DNA from: Daldinia sp. FL1419
Lineage: Eukaryota > Ascomycota > Sordariomycetes > Xylariales > Hypoxylaceae
Direction of reading: 5' to 3'
Assembly (NCBI GenBank): GCA_025201765.1
Contig: MU623513.1
Coordinates: 1 to 58,209, forward strand
DNA length: 58,209 bases
Part shown: in pieces, positions 13,201 to 24,708 of the stretch
Position numbering within the stretch: the first letter of the stretch is position 1
How the letters are laid out: every line of letters starts with the position of its first letter
Notes under the pieces: generated by a model
The model's database searches: none
What the model saw: only the letters and a program-made list of their open reading frames with translations
Told to the model about the DNA's origin: nothing
Made by a program: the position numbers and the translations under genes

Positions 13201-14800
13201 ATCTCTACATAGTAAACTAGAGATTACTAACGGAAGTTGCTTCATTAAGTTTCATGCGCCTAATATGATAAATCCTTAGTAAAACAGACCATACGACAGT
13301 AAAGTGTCTAAGAGCATATGATGTCTTTACCAAATGTGACTTATACGACTCCATAAAGATACGCTTTCATTTGGGTCTTCCAACGAGGGAAAGTCCCCAA
13401 GACCTTGGTATTAGGGCGCCATATTGCGTAGAATCAATTTATCTTACTTTCAGCAACATCTCCAGCCCCTTTTTACTCATGGTACCTTTACCCTAAGAAA
13501 CAAGGCATGGCTGGAGGCCCGAAGAGCACCCATACATCAATAAGTACTACCCAATGCGTCCCGGTTTTCGAGCTCTTGCTATTTTCTGCCACATACATAG
13601 CATATATGCGCTCAAGCCAAGGCCAGGACCATGTCTATAGGTTGCTTTCCCTCTTCCTGGTTGGAGAGAAAATATATAAAACAAGCTAGGCGCTCTATTG
13701 TCTAAGACTTACATTGAAAAAGTATTAGGCATAACTCTTAAGGACAATCTGAGTCATTTGCGGGGCTTCGTCTATATGTATGTCTTATATGAGCGTTTAA
13801 ACATCTACACCAACAATATTCGGTTCCCGAGTTTATTTCAGCGACATAGCTACCATTACGTAGTATCTACGATGATATAGGTGCCTACGAGGTAGGTACC
13901 TGGTTACTACGCCGAAGCTGCCTCTTGCATACCATTGTCGGATATGTAACAACTTAGATTAGAGTAGTACCCATCAAAGTAGCCATATTTCGTACTACTA
14001 TAGATCAAGAGATCTAATTTCTCCTTGCTACCTAAATACAAACGTGTTACGTACCTATGTAAGGCGTATTTGCAAACTAGCAATTACAGTGTCGTTTTTT
14101 GCAATAAAACATTCACTGCCTAGGACCTAGGTAGGCAGCTTTATGGGTGTATTACATGCATACCATTCTCAGTAGCGAATTCTACCTAGGTAGGTACCTA
14201 GGTAGTTATAGCGACGAAGAGAACCAAGGCACTGCTCTACTACAGTCCAAGTTAAAAGCCCCTCATTATAAAGCAATATAATTATACTTATAGGTACCCC
14301 TTACGCGTACCAAATAATACCTAGAGGGCGTTCTGAGCAATAGGGGTGATAATCTTTGGGAAGTATCTCCAAAGTACGAGAAAGATATATCGAGCTAAAG
14401 TGTAGCCCTCATTCCCATACACCGTCATTGTAGGAAATAGAAATAGTTGGGATTACCTAGTGTAGGTAGGTATACATGAGCGTTCCTAGAAGCTACCCAA
14501 CCTACCTAGGTAGGTACCTAACTACTAGATATACCTTGTTTCAATGGCGAGAATGGATTACTCTTAGAAATGCAATAAAGACTGCCTCGCAGCTGTTTCG
14601 AGAAGAGCCCGAATTGATTGAACCATAGGTAGGTAGCCATCTTGGTTATATGTGCAGTAGACGTTTGGATCAAATCGTACCGTTGTTGATTCCTCAGGTT
14701 TCGCCGCCGCCTAGATAGAAAGGTAAAATAGTCTTTTTGGAAGAACCTAGGTTAGTGAACAACGATTAGAATTGGATAAATAAAGGGTCGAGAATATCGA
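10283..14800. other. 4.5 kb gene-poor region with TACCTAGG tracts
   Basis: No spliced or unspliced gene convinced me. Open frames here are under 100 codons, overlap on both strands and show no domain. The part 11400-12950 is somewhat richer in G and C. From about 13870 to 14640 the sequence is dense in palindromic CCTAGGTAGGTACC-type tracts (for example 14184-14207 and 14497-14520). It may contain decayed genes that I cannot read. Confidence 0.5.
14184..14207. repeat. Palindromic TACCTAGG/CCTAGGTA tract (one of many)
   Basis: CTACCTAGGTAGGTACCTAG is its core; it reads nearly the same on both strands. Similar tracts recur between genes at about 14497-14520, 16251-16268, 19109-19122, 28697-28706, 31274-31290, 32264-32276, 36958-36974, 40361-40380, 47678-47694, 49870-49889 and 52537-52547. 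None lies in a confirmed coding exon. Confidence 0.8.
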
Positions 14801-15625
14801 TCAGGGGGCGGGGTGAATCCGTAGAGGCGAAACGTTTGCAATATTACCGCCACCAAAGACACTCCCATTGAACGGTCTCGAAGATTGATGTAGGTAAGAC
14901 ACTAGAGTCCATAGTATGTAATTAGGTACGCTTAGGGCCACAGAGATCGAAACGTATAGCCATATATAATCAGAAACTACTGGCGACATCGCTGCATTGC
15001 CCTCTTCACCAGATGTGTCCCCACTACCTACCGGTCGATACCGTAAATCTCTCCAGTCATTATACCACTGGAAGATTAGAATAGGAATTCACCTACATAA
15101 GGGGTTTGCACCAGGATTCACATAAAAACGCACTAGTTCTAATGCATAAGAGAGATCATCAACAAGTGTCTGGCACGTATGAAGCAGCTCGTTGATCTCG
15201 GCAATAACTCCCCTGATACTATTAGGCAGGGGTTGCGTGGCATTATCCATTCTCGAAGATACGTCTTCGTGAGCCTCGAGTACTAGCCAGTCGGAGAGAA
15301 CCTTCAATAGATAGGCTACTGTAATGTCGAGTTCCTTTTCGGTTTTCCTGTTGTTCTTTTGAAATGATATGACGCTATGGATCATTCCCCAACCGAAAGG
15401 GATATTAATCACCAATTAACATGATAGAAGTGCTAGAGTATAACGGCAAGTTATATTTTCTTGCCTGTATCCAATGATCGCAGTCTTCAGGGCCCTTTAG
15501 AGTAATCTGGGCCTCGCCAAATTCCCGAGTTTGGATAACGCAACATTCTTGCCTCGAGTCATCAGCTGGAAATCCGAAGTTGAAATAATCAAAGCTTTTA
15601 GGTGCTATAAAGGGATCATTGAATA
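14801..15625 (-). pseudogene. Decayed paralogue of the CorA-like membrane protein
   Basis: Three pieces match the intact gene at 16549-18695 in order. At about 15440-15625 it reads NDPFIAP..F.Y, then DDSRQECCVIQ, like the DPFIAP and SQEWKVIQ of the N terminus. At 15089-15415 a helical stretch ends LVDDLSYALELVRFY, in the place of the pre-membrane segment. At about 14850-15079 it reads FQWYNDWRDLRYRPVGSG and VVSDYIWLYVSISVALS, close to the second membrane segment region. The long coiled-coil centre is missing. The DPFIAP frame is not joined to the nearby ATG, and a GGTACCTA insertion lies between them. The FQW frame is preceded directly by a stop. I take it as a broken tandem duplicate. An unresolved multi-intron gene is the alternative. 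Confidence 0.6.
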
Positions 15626-16548
15626 TTAGGTACCTATGTCATCCATAGTAATATCATTATGATAGTTTGTAATTTGGCGTAAGAAACCTATCACGAGGCT
15701 AATAGAGGCAACTTAGTAGGTCCCTTTTACCTATGTCAAATAAGTTAGTTACCGCCTTTTCGGAATGTTATGCACTGGTTCTGGTTTCTTCGTCCTGCTT
15801 GCATGAGAGATAGTCATAGAGAAGAAGGCCTGAGGCTAATCAACTCGATCGAGTCGTCGCCCATAGGATTAGACTGAGAGGATGGGCTTGGATCTTAAGT
15901 AGGAGCTACTTAGTGTCTTATTTTTGAGACTCAAGCCTGAGTCGTTATTGCCAAAGATACCTGGTGATTAAAGTCATACCTACACGAGATGACCACCAGG
16001 ATAGGTATATTGACCTAGTAATTCCCGGTCTTTTAACCTCTTGCGAGGGCCTACAACACCCCCTATATACCTCGTACACCTACGTACTCACCCATTAGTC
16101 GCTTCTCAACTGGAAAATAGAGACAGCAAGTAATCTAACTAAGGTAACGATACTTAGGTGATCATTAAATTTAAGGATGCTAACCATTGAACACCCTGGG
16201 GAATTGCTAGAAACTTCAACCAGACATATAACGGGATGCAATATAATTAGGTACCTACCTAGGTAGGTGTAGAAACGACATGGGAGCCGTATAAGTGCTG
16301 CTGTTGTAACTGGCAAGAATGTACAGGTCCTAGACTAAACGACGAGCATATAAGCCTAACTTCCTAACCATAATCACCTCCTGGTTACTTTTATCCTCGG
16401 CGGCACCCAACCGTTATGTTTCCAAAGAGGACCGATATCATCAAAGCCGTACATTTCTTTTTGGTAGCTTATCCGTACTGCTCCCCAACAACAGCCACCC
16501 CGAAAGCCTAGATTCTAGAATACTAGGTCCCTAGTGGCGTGGAGATTT
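15626..16548. other. Spacer between the two CorA-like paralogues
   Basis: No gene is seen. It contains a TACCTACCTAGGTAGGTG tract at about 16251-16268. It presumably holds the terminator of the intact paralogue and the remains of the upstream region of the decayed one. Confidence 0.5.
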
Positions 16549-18695
16549 TCATACTCTATTATGCACCTCTTGTCGCTCAAGTATTTCCCTTTCCGACACC
16601 GATCGCGTAGTAGGCGACAAGCTCGGCTGGTAAGAGGTTGATGGCTTAGTACGAAGGCTGGCGCCTAATCCATTAGGCGACCTGGCGGCGAGGCTCGTCG
16701 TAGAGGGGCGCGAGGGGATACTTATAGTAGATGATAGAGCAGATTGTTGAGTAAAATATTTTTCTTCATCATGATTTTCGTCGTGTCCACGATTTTTGTC
16801 GTTTTTACTATATTAGAAAGCATTAACTAATTAGGTGCCTCCTGAGGTAAATGTTTTTTTGGTACTAAGGGGTAAGTTGTCTTACCGTACGAAGCCAAAA
16901 GATAAAATATTAAGAATGGATAAGAGGAGGGACGTATCCTTATCGCGGTTTCGGATTTTCATGTAGAATCTGAATCCTAAGAAGGTAGCAATAGTCAACC
17001 CGATAGAGATTGAAATATAGACCCAGATATAGCCGGAGACCACCGGCGGCGCCCCGTTAGAGGCGCTGGAACCAGGACCCGAAGAGGAAGCATTCCCACT
17101 ATCAACTGGTCTATATCTCCAGTCTCTCCAGTCGTTGGACCATTGAAAGATTGGCATAGCGAATATCGTCTGTTATAGTTTGTCAGGCATTATACGACAG
17201 CATAGGCAGAGTTTGTGAAAGCTCACTGCCATTGTCGTTAGGGGGAGATACACCATGGCCACAAGAGAGATGCCGGTAGCGAACTTCGAATTCTCAGTAC
17301 TGGTTTGGGCTTCTTGCCTCGATAGTTCACTCCTTATCTATCACTCGTTTAGTAAAGGATGATCCGCCGTTGACGGCCCCTATAGTGGAGTTGGGAGTAT
17401 AACTTACTATGTCCGTGGTAAAAGATATACCTTCTACAATTATTCGACATCTAGCACCCAGTCCGTCGAATCTGGTAGCTATATCAACAAAACGCTCCGA
17501 AAATAGGTTTGTAGTCTCCTCTATCCCCACGTAATCCTCTTTGTGATCCTTGAACCTCTCTAGGGCTGAGGAATAAGCCTTGGACAATTGTAGTCTTGTA
17601 GTCTCGACTTCTTCTTCAACCTTTTTGCTAGTTTCTCGGGTTAGTCTGACCTTCTTGATCATTTTCCAGCTGAACCGCTCTTTTGAATCCTTCGCTGCTT
17701 GGGCTTCTACTTTGCGCATGAGCTTCTCGTATTTTCTGTAGCGTTTATCAACTATAGCAACGAGACGATCCAGTTGTAATTCAGCATAGATACCTAGCAT
17801 GAGCAGTGGGTGCCCTATAGCCTCTTTCCAAGTGTTTACAAGCCCTTGGATCCTATCAATTTGTTCGTCAGAACAACTGAACATAACAGCAAGTGTTAGA
17901 TGTTTCTGTTCAAAATGGGTCCCAGCCATCGCGAATGAGTTTTCGTCAAAGTTGGGGTTTGCTACCGCAGTGTGCATCCAAATTCTTCCTGGGGGATCGG
18001 AGAGCTGGTGTGTACGAGATATTGAAGTTACAGACGTCTGTTTTCTCGCTACAAGCTTTGGAAAATGGCCAGGAAGGTGAAATGCTCGAACCACCTCCCA
18101 CCAGGTGCCCAAAGAGTCTCCTGCCAGAGGTATATCCGTGTAGGCGGAGGGTTGGGGTCCATTTGCAAGTTTAACGTCTTTCGCGCGCGGAACAAAGCTA
18201 CATTAGTTGATATATCAGTTCACTGTAACGGAGATACTACCTATACTCCTCGTAGTTATTAGGGGTAGGTAGACATACAGTATTGAAAATCCATTTTGGG
18301 GCAAATCCTCAATTCTAAAGTCCCTATAAACAAACCCTAAAGCCTAACCCCCCAAGAATGAGCTATCACGTATAACGTGGTAGAAAGGAAGGGAGGAAAC
18401 TTGGATTAAAACCGGGTGCACAATTACCTCAGTCCACCGCTTCCAACTTTCAGGGTCTGACAATGGGACCGCTGCAGCATCGTCGGTCTATTAAACTATT
18501 AGTAGGTATTACCGGTAGCAAGGGTTTTTTTTTAATTTTTATTTCTTTTTTCGCTATTGATTCACTCACGGCATTCGATCCCAAGTTCTGGATCACCTTC
18601 CACTCTTGACTGTTGTCACGAAGCTCAAAATCATCATCGAATAAGTCCAGATTGTTAGGAGCTATGAATGGGTCAGAATCAGGGGGCCAGTCCAT
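16549..18695 (-). CDS. CorA-like Mg2+ transporter-domain protein (multi-exon)
   Basis: Readable exons on the minus strand are 18695-18570 (MDWPPDSDPFIAP..), 18487-18428, a large central exon ending at 17408, 17337-17227, 17169-16886 and 16807-16549. Introns 17338-17407 (GTAAGT..TACTAAAC..TAG), 17170-17226 and 16808-16885 keep phase exactly. The centre has HPLLMLGIYAELQLDRL followed by a Lys/Glu-rich coiled coil. Then come membrane helix 1 (TGISLVAMVYLPLTTMA, leading into TIFAMPIFQW), an NDWRDWRYRP loop, helix 2 (VVSGYIWVYISISIGL) and a Ser/Thr-rich cytosolic tail. This is the two-helix end typical of fungal CorA-like proteins; I see no GMN signature, so ion transport is uncertain. The exon between 18427 and about 18060 is unresolved (LWQETLWAPGGRWFEHF is readable at 18160-18060). 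Confidence 0.72.
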
Positions 18696-19202
18696 CTTGA
18701 TAGGTAGGTAAATATTGTATTCCTAAGCCTATGGTCTAAAGCGAGAAACTGATTCCGGAATTAAGGGGCATGTACTCACCTGCTTCGTGCCGGGATTTAT
18801 ACTAAATTTCCCCTCAATACATGGAAAATCTCCGTATCAAATCTCGACAAGCGGCGCACGGCATTTCCATTCTCTTCCTCTCGCATGAGCTGAGGTTCGA
18901 GATGCGGTTATCCTGCATAAATGTCTCGGCGTTCATTGGCTCAACACGGCTGAAGAAGTAGGCTCTATGTCGTGCAATGATTGTGTGGTAGTAAATTCGG
19001 ATCACGTCAGACGTCTGCTCGCATTGGAGGACGCCGGGGCGCCTGCAGGCTGAGCCGTGGCACTGTCCAAGTACGTCTAACTAGGCAGTATTTCCGTGCC
19101 GGATTTACCCAGGTAGGTACCCAAACCACCCTTGGGCACACTAGTAAACATCTGAGTCTACTACTTTCCATCTAAACAATAGACAGGACATATATTAGCA
19201 CG
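18696..19202. other. Divergent intergenic region
   Basis: Separates the minus-strand CorA-like gene from the plus-strand small gene and should carry both promoters. It contains a CCAGGTAGGTACCC tract at about 19109-19122. No further gene is seen. Confidence 0.5.
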
Positions 19203-19827
19203 ATGCCGGAGTTCGTGGTCCAAGATAGATATATCAAAGCGAGCAAATTAATGAGATATCTCGAGCGGACGTTTGGAGATAAGTACGAAGTTTCGGTACG
19301 AGTGACTTTCTCGAGTTGCCACATGCCGTCAAGAGACGTGAAGCCGTTGAACCCGTTGAACCCGTGAAGCTAATCCTAATATATTCCCTCAGATGAAATC
19401 AGATTCGTACATAATCAAAACCCAAGAAAAGCTTACACCAGTGAGTTCCTTTCAACGAACATAGCACAATACGCCCGGTCGCCCCTTGTCCCAGGGGCTA
19501 ATGCGATGGTAGAAACAGGTGGACGATATCAACGCACTGTCTGCGAGGTTCTCCGCAAGATCGTCATCACGCTTCAAGAGCAAGAACAGCTCTCCAGGCA
19601 CGTACCTCGATAGTCCACAAAATGGCAATAGACTCGCAATACGTGCATCACGCTCCGTCAACGATTTGAGCCCGGGAACACCCACCACCCCCGACCCAAA
19701 CGTATCAAGACCCGTCAAAGCATCGACCGACATGGGAGCTACGGGTACCGTCCAGCCGAGGGGTCCTTGGTCAAAAGTAGTAACACTTCTCAGAGCAATA
19801 AATGTGTTCGGCGCCCGTGGACAATAG
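19203..19827 (+). CDS. Small basic Ser-rich protein of unknown function
   Basis: Exons 19203-19295, 19393-19440 and 19519-19827 join without frame change to about 149 residues. The introns (19296-19392, 19441-19518) begin GTACGA and GTGAGT and end CAG. The N-terminal 50 residues (RYIKASKLMRYLERTFGDKY, then SYIIKTQEKLTP) look like a compact folded alpha/beta piece. The rest is Ser/Thr/Pro-rich and basic, probably disordered. There is no signal peptide or membrane helix. I recognise no named family. The phase-correct introns and coherent N terminus are the reasons for calling it a gene. Confidence 0.6.
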
Positions 19828-20441
19828 ATGACGGTGAAACATAATGGCTAACAAACGATACGTTAGCGACACATTACGCAAGTTATCGACCAAAGTGTTT
19901 TGCCATGATTGATTTTCGTTCGTATGACATCGAGAGCGGCTTCAGACCTCCACGCAAGAACATCTCGTCCACGTATAATAGAAGGCGCAATACAGAGCGA
20001 ACGAGACCACCGCCTAGAGACAATGATATTGCTATTAGAAAGAAGACTCAGGGTCGAAATATGTGAATGGGTTTGACGGTTGATTGGATGTGAAATTATG
20101 CAAGCCATGGTTAGACGGATTAAATTGTGCCTACCTATACTTGTGCCATCCCAATTTTCGGATTATACTTCATGAAGGGTTGGGTTTATTTTGAGGGGGG
20201 GTGTTTACACGGATTAAGGCTCTTGCATCTTAAACTTAGGTATGCAAAAATGCAGATTGTAATGGAGTTATAGATTTATTTTTCTTTCGGTGTCTACTAC
20301 GTGGCCCAATGTAGGCAGGACTACTTGAGTAGTACCCCCTGGTCCTTGTTCCAACCCCCTTCAACTTCCTTCTCCTTCCTCTGGGGTTCAAAAACTCGAA
20401 GTACGGTATCCCAAACCGCTTAACTGATAGATTTTATGATA
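19828..20441. other. Convergent 3' region
   Basis: Lies between two convergent genes. No gene is seen. Short open frames on the minus strand have no recognisable content. Confidence 0.5.
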
Positions 20442-22103
20442 TCAACGCTGAGCACACGTTGACCATAGTCCTTGAAGTCTCCGGGATATTTTACCAGACG
20501 TCCATCTAGTCGAGCGATCTACAACAAGCATGCCGCATTGGACGATGTCTAAAAGCTCTTCTATATACCCGTTGCACAATTCATCCTTGCGGAGACGTTC
20601 GATCCAAGCCACGACTTGGGGCTTCAATACAACATGTTTATCGCCTTCGTGATATTGAAAAGCAAAATATGTATCGGAGTTAATGCCGTAGGCGTCGACT
20701 TCCATGCGGAATTCTGTGAACTCCCTCCGGACCGCCTCGTTGCCTCTAAGGAACCATGTAATGAACTCTAGAAAGGTACATCCCAGGGACCATGTGTCGA
20801 TTGCCCGCGATATTACCTTGGTAAGATCGAACTCTGGAGCCCGGTAAGTCATAGATCTAGGAAGACTCGACGTTCTCGAGTTCGTTCTCGAACCGGCGCG
20901 GTGGAAATCTGCCAGTCCAAAGTCCGAAAGGACCAATTTTCCAAAATCTCCGTCGCTTTCCCCGTCTTTATTCGGAAACCAGAGGATATTAGACGGTTTA
21001 ATGTCTCCATGTCTACCAAAAGAATCTTCTGGAGTCGTTGAATCGTGGGAGTATCCGTGGATGTATGAGAGAGCCCTAGCAATTTCATAGCATTCTCGAG
21101 CCATCCACGGAAGGACCTTGTGGTCTCTAACGAGCCCCTCGTTCATCTCCCAAAATGACCTCAGATCTCCCGCAGCCCAAGGAAATATCATGCAATAACT
21201 CGTTAACGGGTTATCGGAAATCGTCTCTCTAATCTCATATGTTGCTAGCAGAGGAACTATGTTGATGCCAGACTTCCAGTGACGCTTGAAAACCTTAATC
21301 TCCTGAGCGAAGTCTTCATAGTCGGGTGTCCATAGTTTCTTCACCGCGAATTGGCGATCCGGATTGCTGACCTAGTCGATCATGTTAGCTAGTTCCTCTA
21401 GGTTTGGAACACCCTTCTGACATACCCCGTAGTCGCCAAAGTCGTAATGATTCGGATGTATCTTCACTCTTCGTACTTGACTAAAGGAGCCATGCCTAAC
21501 TGACTCTTCTGACGAGTGCGATGGCCCTGATGTACCATGTCCGGAGTCGTTTCGGAGGAAGGGTAGAATGTAGTCGTGAGTGAATATAGAATGGGAGATT
21601 TCCTCCCGTCTGCTAAAATGTGGTGACAATAAACACCACTGCCTCGCATAGATGTTTCCTAGACAAGATCGACTTAGCTGCGAGTTACCTAGATATTTCC
21701 ATTTGTTCTCATCGCCAGAACCTCCGTGATCATGAGTGCCCGAATATTTGCACGATATGACTAGCCTCGGGTCTGGCATGGGAAGAGTCAGGTCGTGAAT
21801 GCTACGATCTACGAACTGTACGATCGCTTCAGGTATGTCCGTTAAAAGAAGTAGCGCGAATATCTTGCGAAATGGATATTCCCGGTTACAAATCCTACGG
21901 ACATACTCTTCAGGGTTACCCAGGAGTTTATCGCGGAAAACGGGTAGTTCTGACAAGGCGCCGGCGACAGTAGTTTCATCCAGTAACGACTCAAGCGTTC
22001 CATTGGGCATGAATAGCTTTCCGGACTCGTTATTTAATAGACAGTCATCAAGCCTCGTTTGGAGAGCGGCTATTATGTTTGGCGACGACCTGGGGACGAG
22101 CAT
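20442..22103 (-). CDS. Protein kinase domain protein
   Basis: Two exons, 22103-21426 and 21371-20442, separated by a 54-bp intron (GTATGT..GCTAAC..TAG), give about 535 residues. The intron removes an in-frame TAG and restores the kinase N lobe. The first 200 residues are a fungal-specific region of unknown role. The kinase domain follows: glycine loop GSFSQV (205-210), FAVKK with Lys237, a helix-C Glu near 250, catalytic loop HGDIKPSN (347-354; His-Gly in place of His-Arg), DFG at 376-378, YRAPE and DTWSLGC. All catalytic residues are present, so it should be an active Ser/Thr kinase. This type with HGDIKPSN and a long N-terminal part is common in filamentous ascomycetes, where it often lacks a known substrate. 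Confidence 0.88.
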
Positions 22104-22552
22104 AATACCGGTACTCTTGTCGCATAACCGGAAAGGGGATGCACCCGAGAGAAGATCCTATCCTCGTCTTACGGCTGTCGAGTCCCTAATCGCTCCCAGG
22201 AACCCCATTCCAATATGATATATGCGACTTGACTGGTCGATGCGCGGTATTCCTAACTGCAAAGAGACTCGATCTTGACGGGAAGCTAAAGCTGCATGGG
22301 AAGATCATGGGAAGATCATGGTGGATGCTGACATGTATGTATGTAGCCAGTGCCACGCCCACTACATTCTAGTACTACACGCACGTGGTTACATTCGCAG
22401 GCACGGAATATTTGTGATACATCCACCTGGGGGGGGTTGACATGGCTACAATTAGTAAAAAAAGATAAAATCTTGTCAGAGTGATTCGAATACGAATTTC
22501 TTGACATGTCATAAAAAATTGAGTAAAATCAAGAAAAAAAGGTAAATTACAT
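22104..22552. other. Upstream region of the kinase gene
   Basis: Contains a direct duplication of a 13-base unit GGGAAGATCATGG at about 22299-22322. No gene is seen. Confidence 0.5.
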
Positions 22553-22626
22553 CTCCCCCGGAAAGGCTCGAACTTTCAACCTCCTGATTAACAGTCAGAC
22601 GCGCTAGCCAATTGCGCCACGGAGGA
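22553..22626 (-). tRNA. tRNA-Asn (GTT)
   Basis: A 74-nt cloverleaf on the minus strand. The acceptor stem TCCTCCG pairs with CGGGGGA, with one G-T pair. The D-arm sequence GGCGCAATTGGCTAGCGC, the anticodon arm with loop CTGTTAA (anticodon GTT), and the T-arm with GTTCGAGCC are all present. There is no intron. A run of A/T (TTTTTTTCTTGATTTT on the minus strand) just downstream fits a Pol III terminator. Confidence 0.95.
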
Positions 22627-23643
22627 CAATGCTACAAATCACAAGATAGAATCCTGGACTTGCTTGTGATTAATAGACTGCAATTATTGCCTATATCTAC
22701 TAGTGTATAGTCCGTGCGAATTCGCCGATCAACATCCGGCTATTTTTAGATCAACCTCGCGTCCTTTAATTTGCGGGCCGGATATTACATACGTATAGTG
22801 GATCCAGCTTAGAAAGTCATTGATAGAATTACGATTTACAAGTTAAGACCTCCGAGTTTATTTAATTTAGAACATATACGTATGTAGTTACTCGAATCCA
22901 TTACTACACTAGTATAAGTGATAGAAACATGTATGGTCTAAGTAAGTGATATATTATTACTGATTTCTCTAACTGACCATGATGACAATGAATTGAATAT
23001 GATCAGTATTATTATCCGACCCTCTGATGTTAACACCCGCGTACCGATTACTACGAAGGTACCTAACTATTCCAACATGGTCCTGCAATGAGGCCATGAA
23101 AGGTAAAAGCGGCGTAAATGCAATCTGTTTAGAATTATTTTACGATTTTGGATATGGACGGACTTGCATTCCTATTCGTTAATTCTCTATAACTAACCGG
23201 TTAGTTATGTTATGACTATGGGTCTCGATATACAAAATCAAAGACATATTGCAATTCTATCTTTTCAGCTCCACATAAATAACGATGGCCTTATTTAGGG
23301 GCCAGCTTTGGCCCGGCGTTTAACTTATTATTAGTCTAGGTTCTTAATACACTATTTTCGTAGTAATTACAGCATACGTTGACTTCCCGGCAACTTACCG
23401 TTCTATAGAATAACAGCCGTCTCCATACAATGCGATCAGTACATTCACATATGCGGTGCAAATTCTCGTAACCACTTGGATGGTGATAATGATGTTTCCG
23501 TATATTAAGAGCTATGGACCATGTACCTACCTAGCTATAACAAGCGCATCTCTGGCGCATAGACGTCAAGAGCACATCCCTTTCGGACGTAGAGCTGAAG
23601 TATTGTCTAACATAGGGGACCACCCCTCCTGCGTATAGTGGTA
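22627..23643. other. Intergenic, no gene seen
   Basis: About 1 kb of mixed composition, rather AT-rich, with no coding frame of interest. Confidence 0.5.
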
Positions 23644-24708
23644 CTATATGTATTTCCTATCGTGGATTTCATTGGAAAAATGCCACGTGAGATAGACCCG
23701 GTCCCATGTTAATGGGAAGTATCTGGGATTTCGATAGGGATATGGCTTTTTCTTCTGGCCCTCATCGACATCCGGAGAGTCAACCGGTATATCGTGGAAG
23801 TAAAGCCCGACGACGAAATTGAATTTTGGGAGTTGGTCTAAGAACTTACTGTACGGTTTCATGAAGTCTTCTTGGTTCTTAAAATCACCTGGGGCGAAGA
23901 AGTCCGGGAGGGCGTCTTTCTCCTTGAGCCAAAGGGTCCTTACGTCCTGGAGAAACCTATCAATGTCCTTCTCGTAGGTATGCGTTGGAATAAAATGCTC
24001 AACGATCCAGTGTATTTTCTTATTAAATTCCGCGTTGGCAGGAGCTTTGCGGCTGATGGCATTCAGTCGGTCGATTTGTTTGGGATCATGTACGTTGACG
24101 TAACCTGGTGTCTCGGCGAAGAGCCCGAAGAGGCCGGAAGCACAAGCGTCTTGATATTCCATGTGAATTGGGGCATCTCTTAAAACCACCGTGCACTCTG
24201 CTCGCCCAGCGAGGCGTTGAATTGCCCATCGAGTAAAGTCGCTGCCTGCATACGGACCAGGAAATGGACTGGAAAAGGAGAAACTGAATACGTCGTGTTC
24301 TATCATCAAGGGGATATCGTGACGGTAGGCGAGTTGCATCATTCCATTTTCGATACATTTACCGCCACTTCTCGAGAATTCCTGGTAACAATCGTATTCG
24401 ACATGTAACGTGTCGATGCGTCGGTTGAACCACACGGGTGTGCCCCAGAATGCAGTATTTTCTAGGCGCCCATGCATCAGAGCAAAATCACGAGATTCCC
24501 GACAGACCTGAGAGATTACCGGGGGGTTGGGACAGGCAATAGGCGTGTTGTCCACCGCGGCTACGTCTCTCCACGACTCGATGAACTTGGTGTCATGCAA
24601 TGGGACAACACGGCGTGGTAGACAGTAATCCCAAACCATGAGGCGGATCTCCGGAGGTAGATTCCGGAATTGTGGGAAGGTCTGCATAGCTTCAATTGAA
24701 GTATCCAT
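23644..24708 (-). CDS. 2EXR domain-containing protein
   Basis: An uninterrupted 354-residue frame starting at ATG 24708. Residues about 10-75 carry the 2EXR signature: FPQFRNLPPEIRLMVWDYCL near the start and PPVISQVCRESRDFAL about 45 residues later. This F-box-like domain is widespread and multicopy in filamentous ascomycetes; its role is not established. The C-terminal two thirds are globular with no signal peptide or membrane helix. The intronless structure is normal for the family. Function beyond the domain cannot be given. Confidence 0.85.
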   Translation of the reverse strand: MDTSIEAMQTFPQFRNLPPEIRLMVWDYCLPRRVVPLHDTKFIESWRDVAAVDNTPIACPNPPVISQVCRESRDFALMHGRLENTAFWGTPVWFNRRIDTLHVEYDCYQEFSRSGGKCIENGMMQLAYRHDIPLMIEHDVFSFSFSSPFPGPYAGSDFTRWAIQRLAGRAECTVVLRDAPIHMEYQDACASGLFGLFAETPGYVNVHDPKQIDRLNAISRKAPANAEFNKKIHWIVEHFIPTHTYEKDIDRFLQDVRTLWLKEKDALPDFFAPGDFKNQEDFMKPYSKFLDQLPKFNFVVGLYFHDIPVDSPDVDEGQKKKPYPYRNPRYFPLTWDRVYLTWHFSNEIHDRKYI

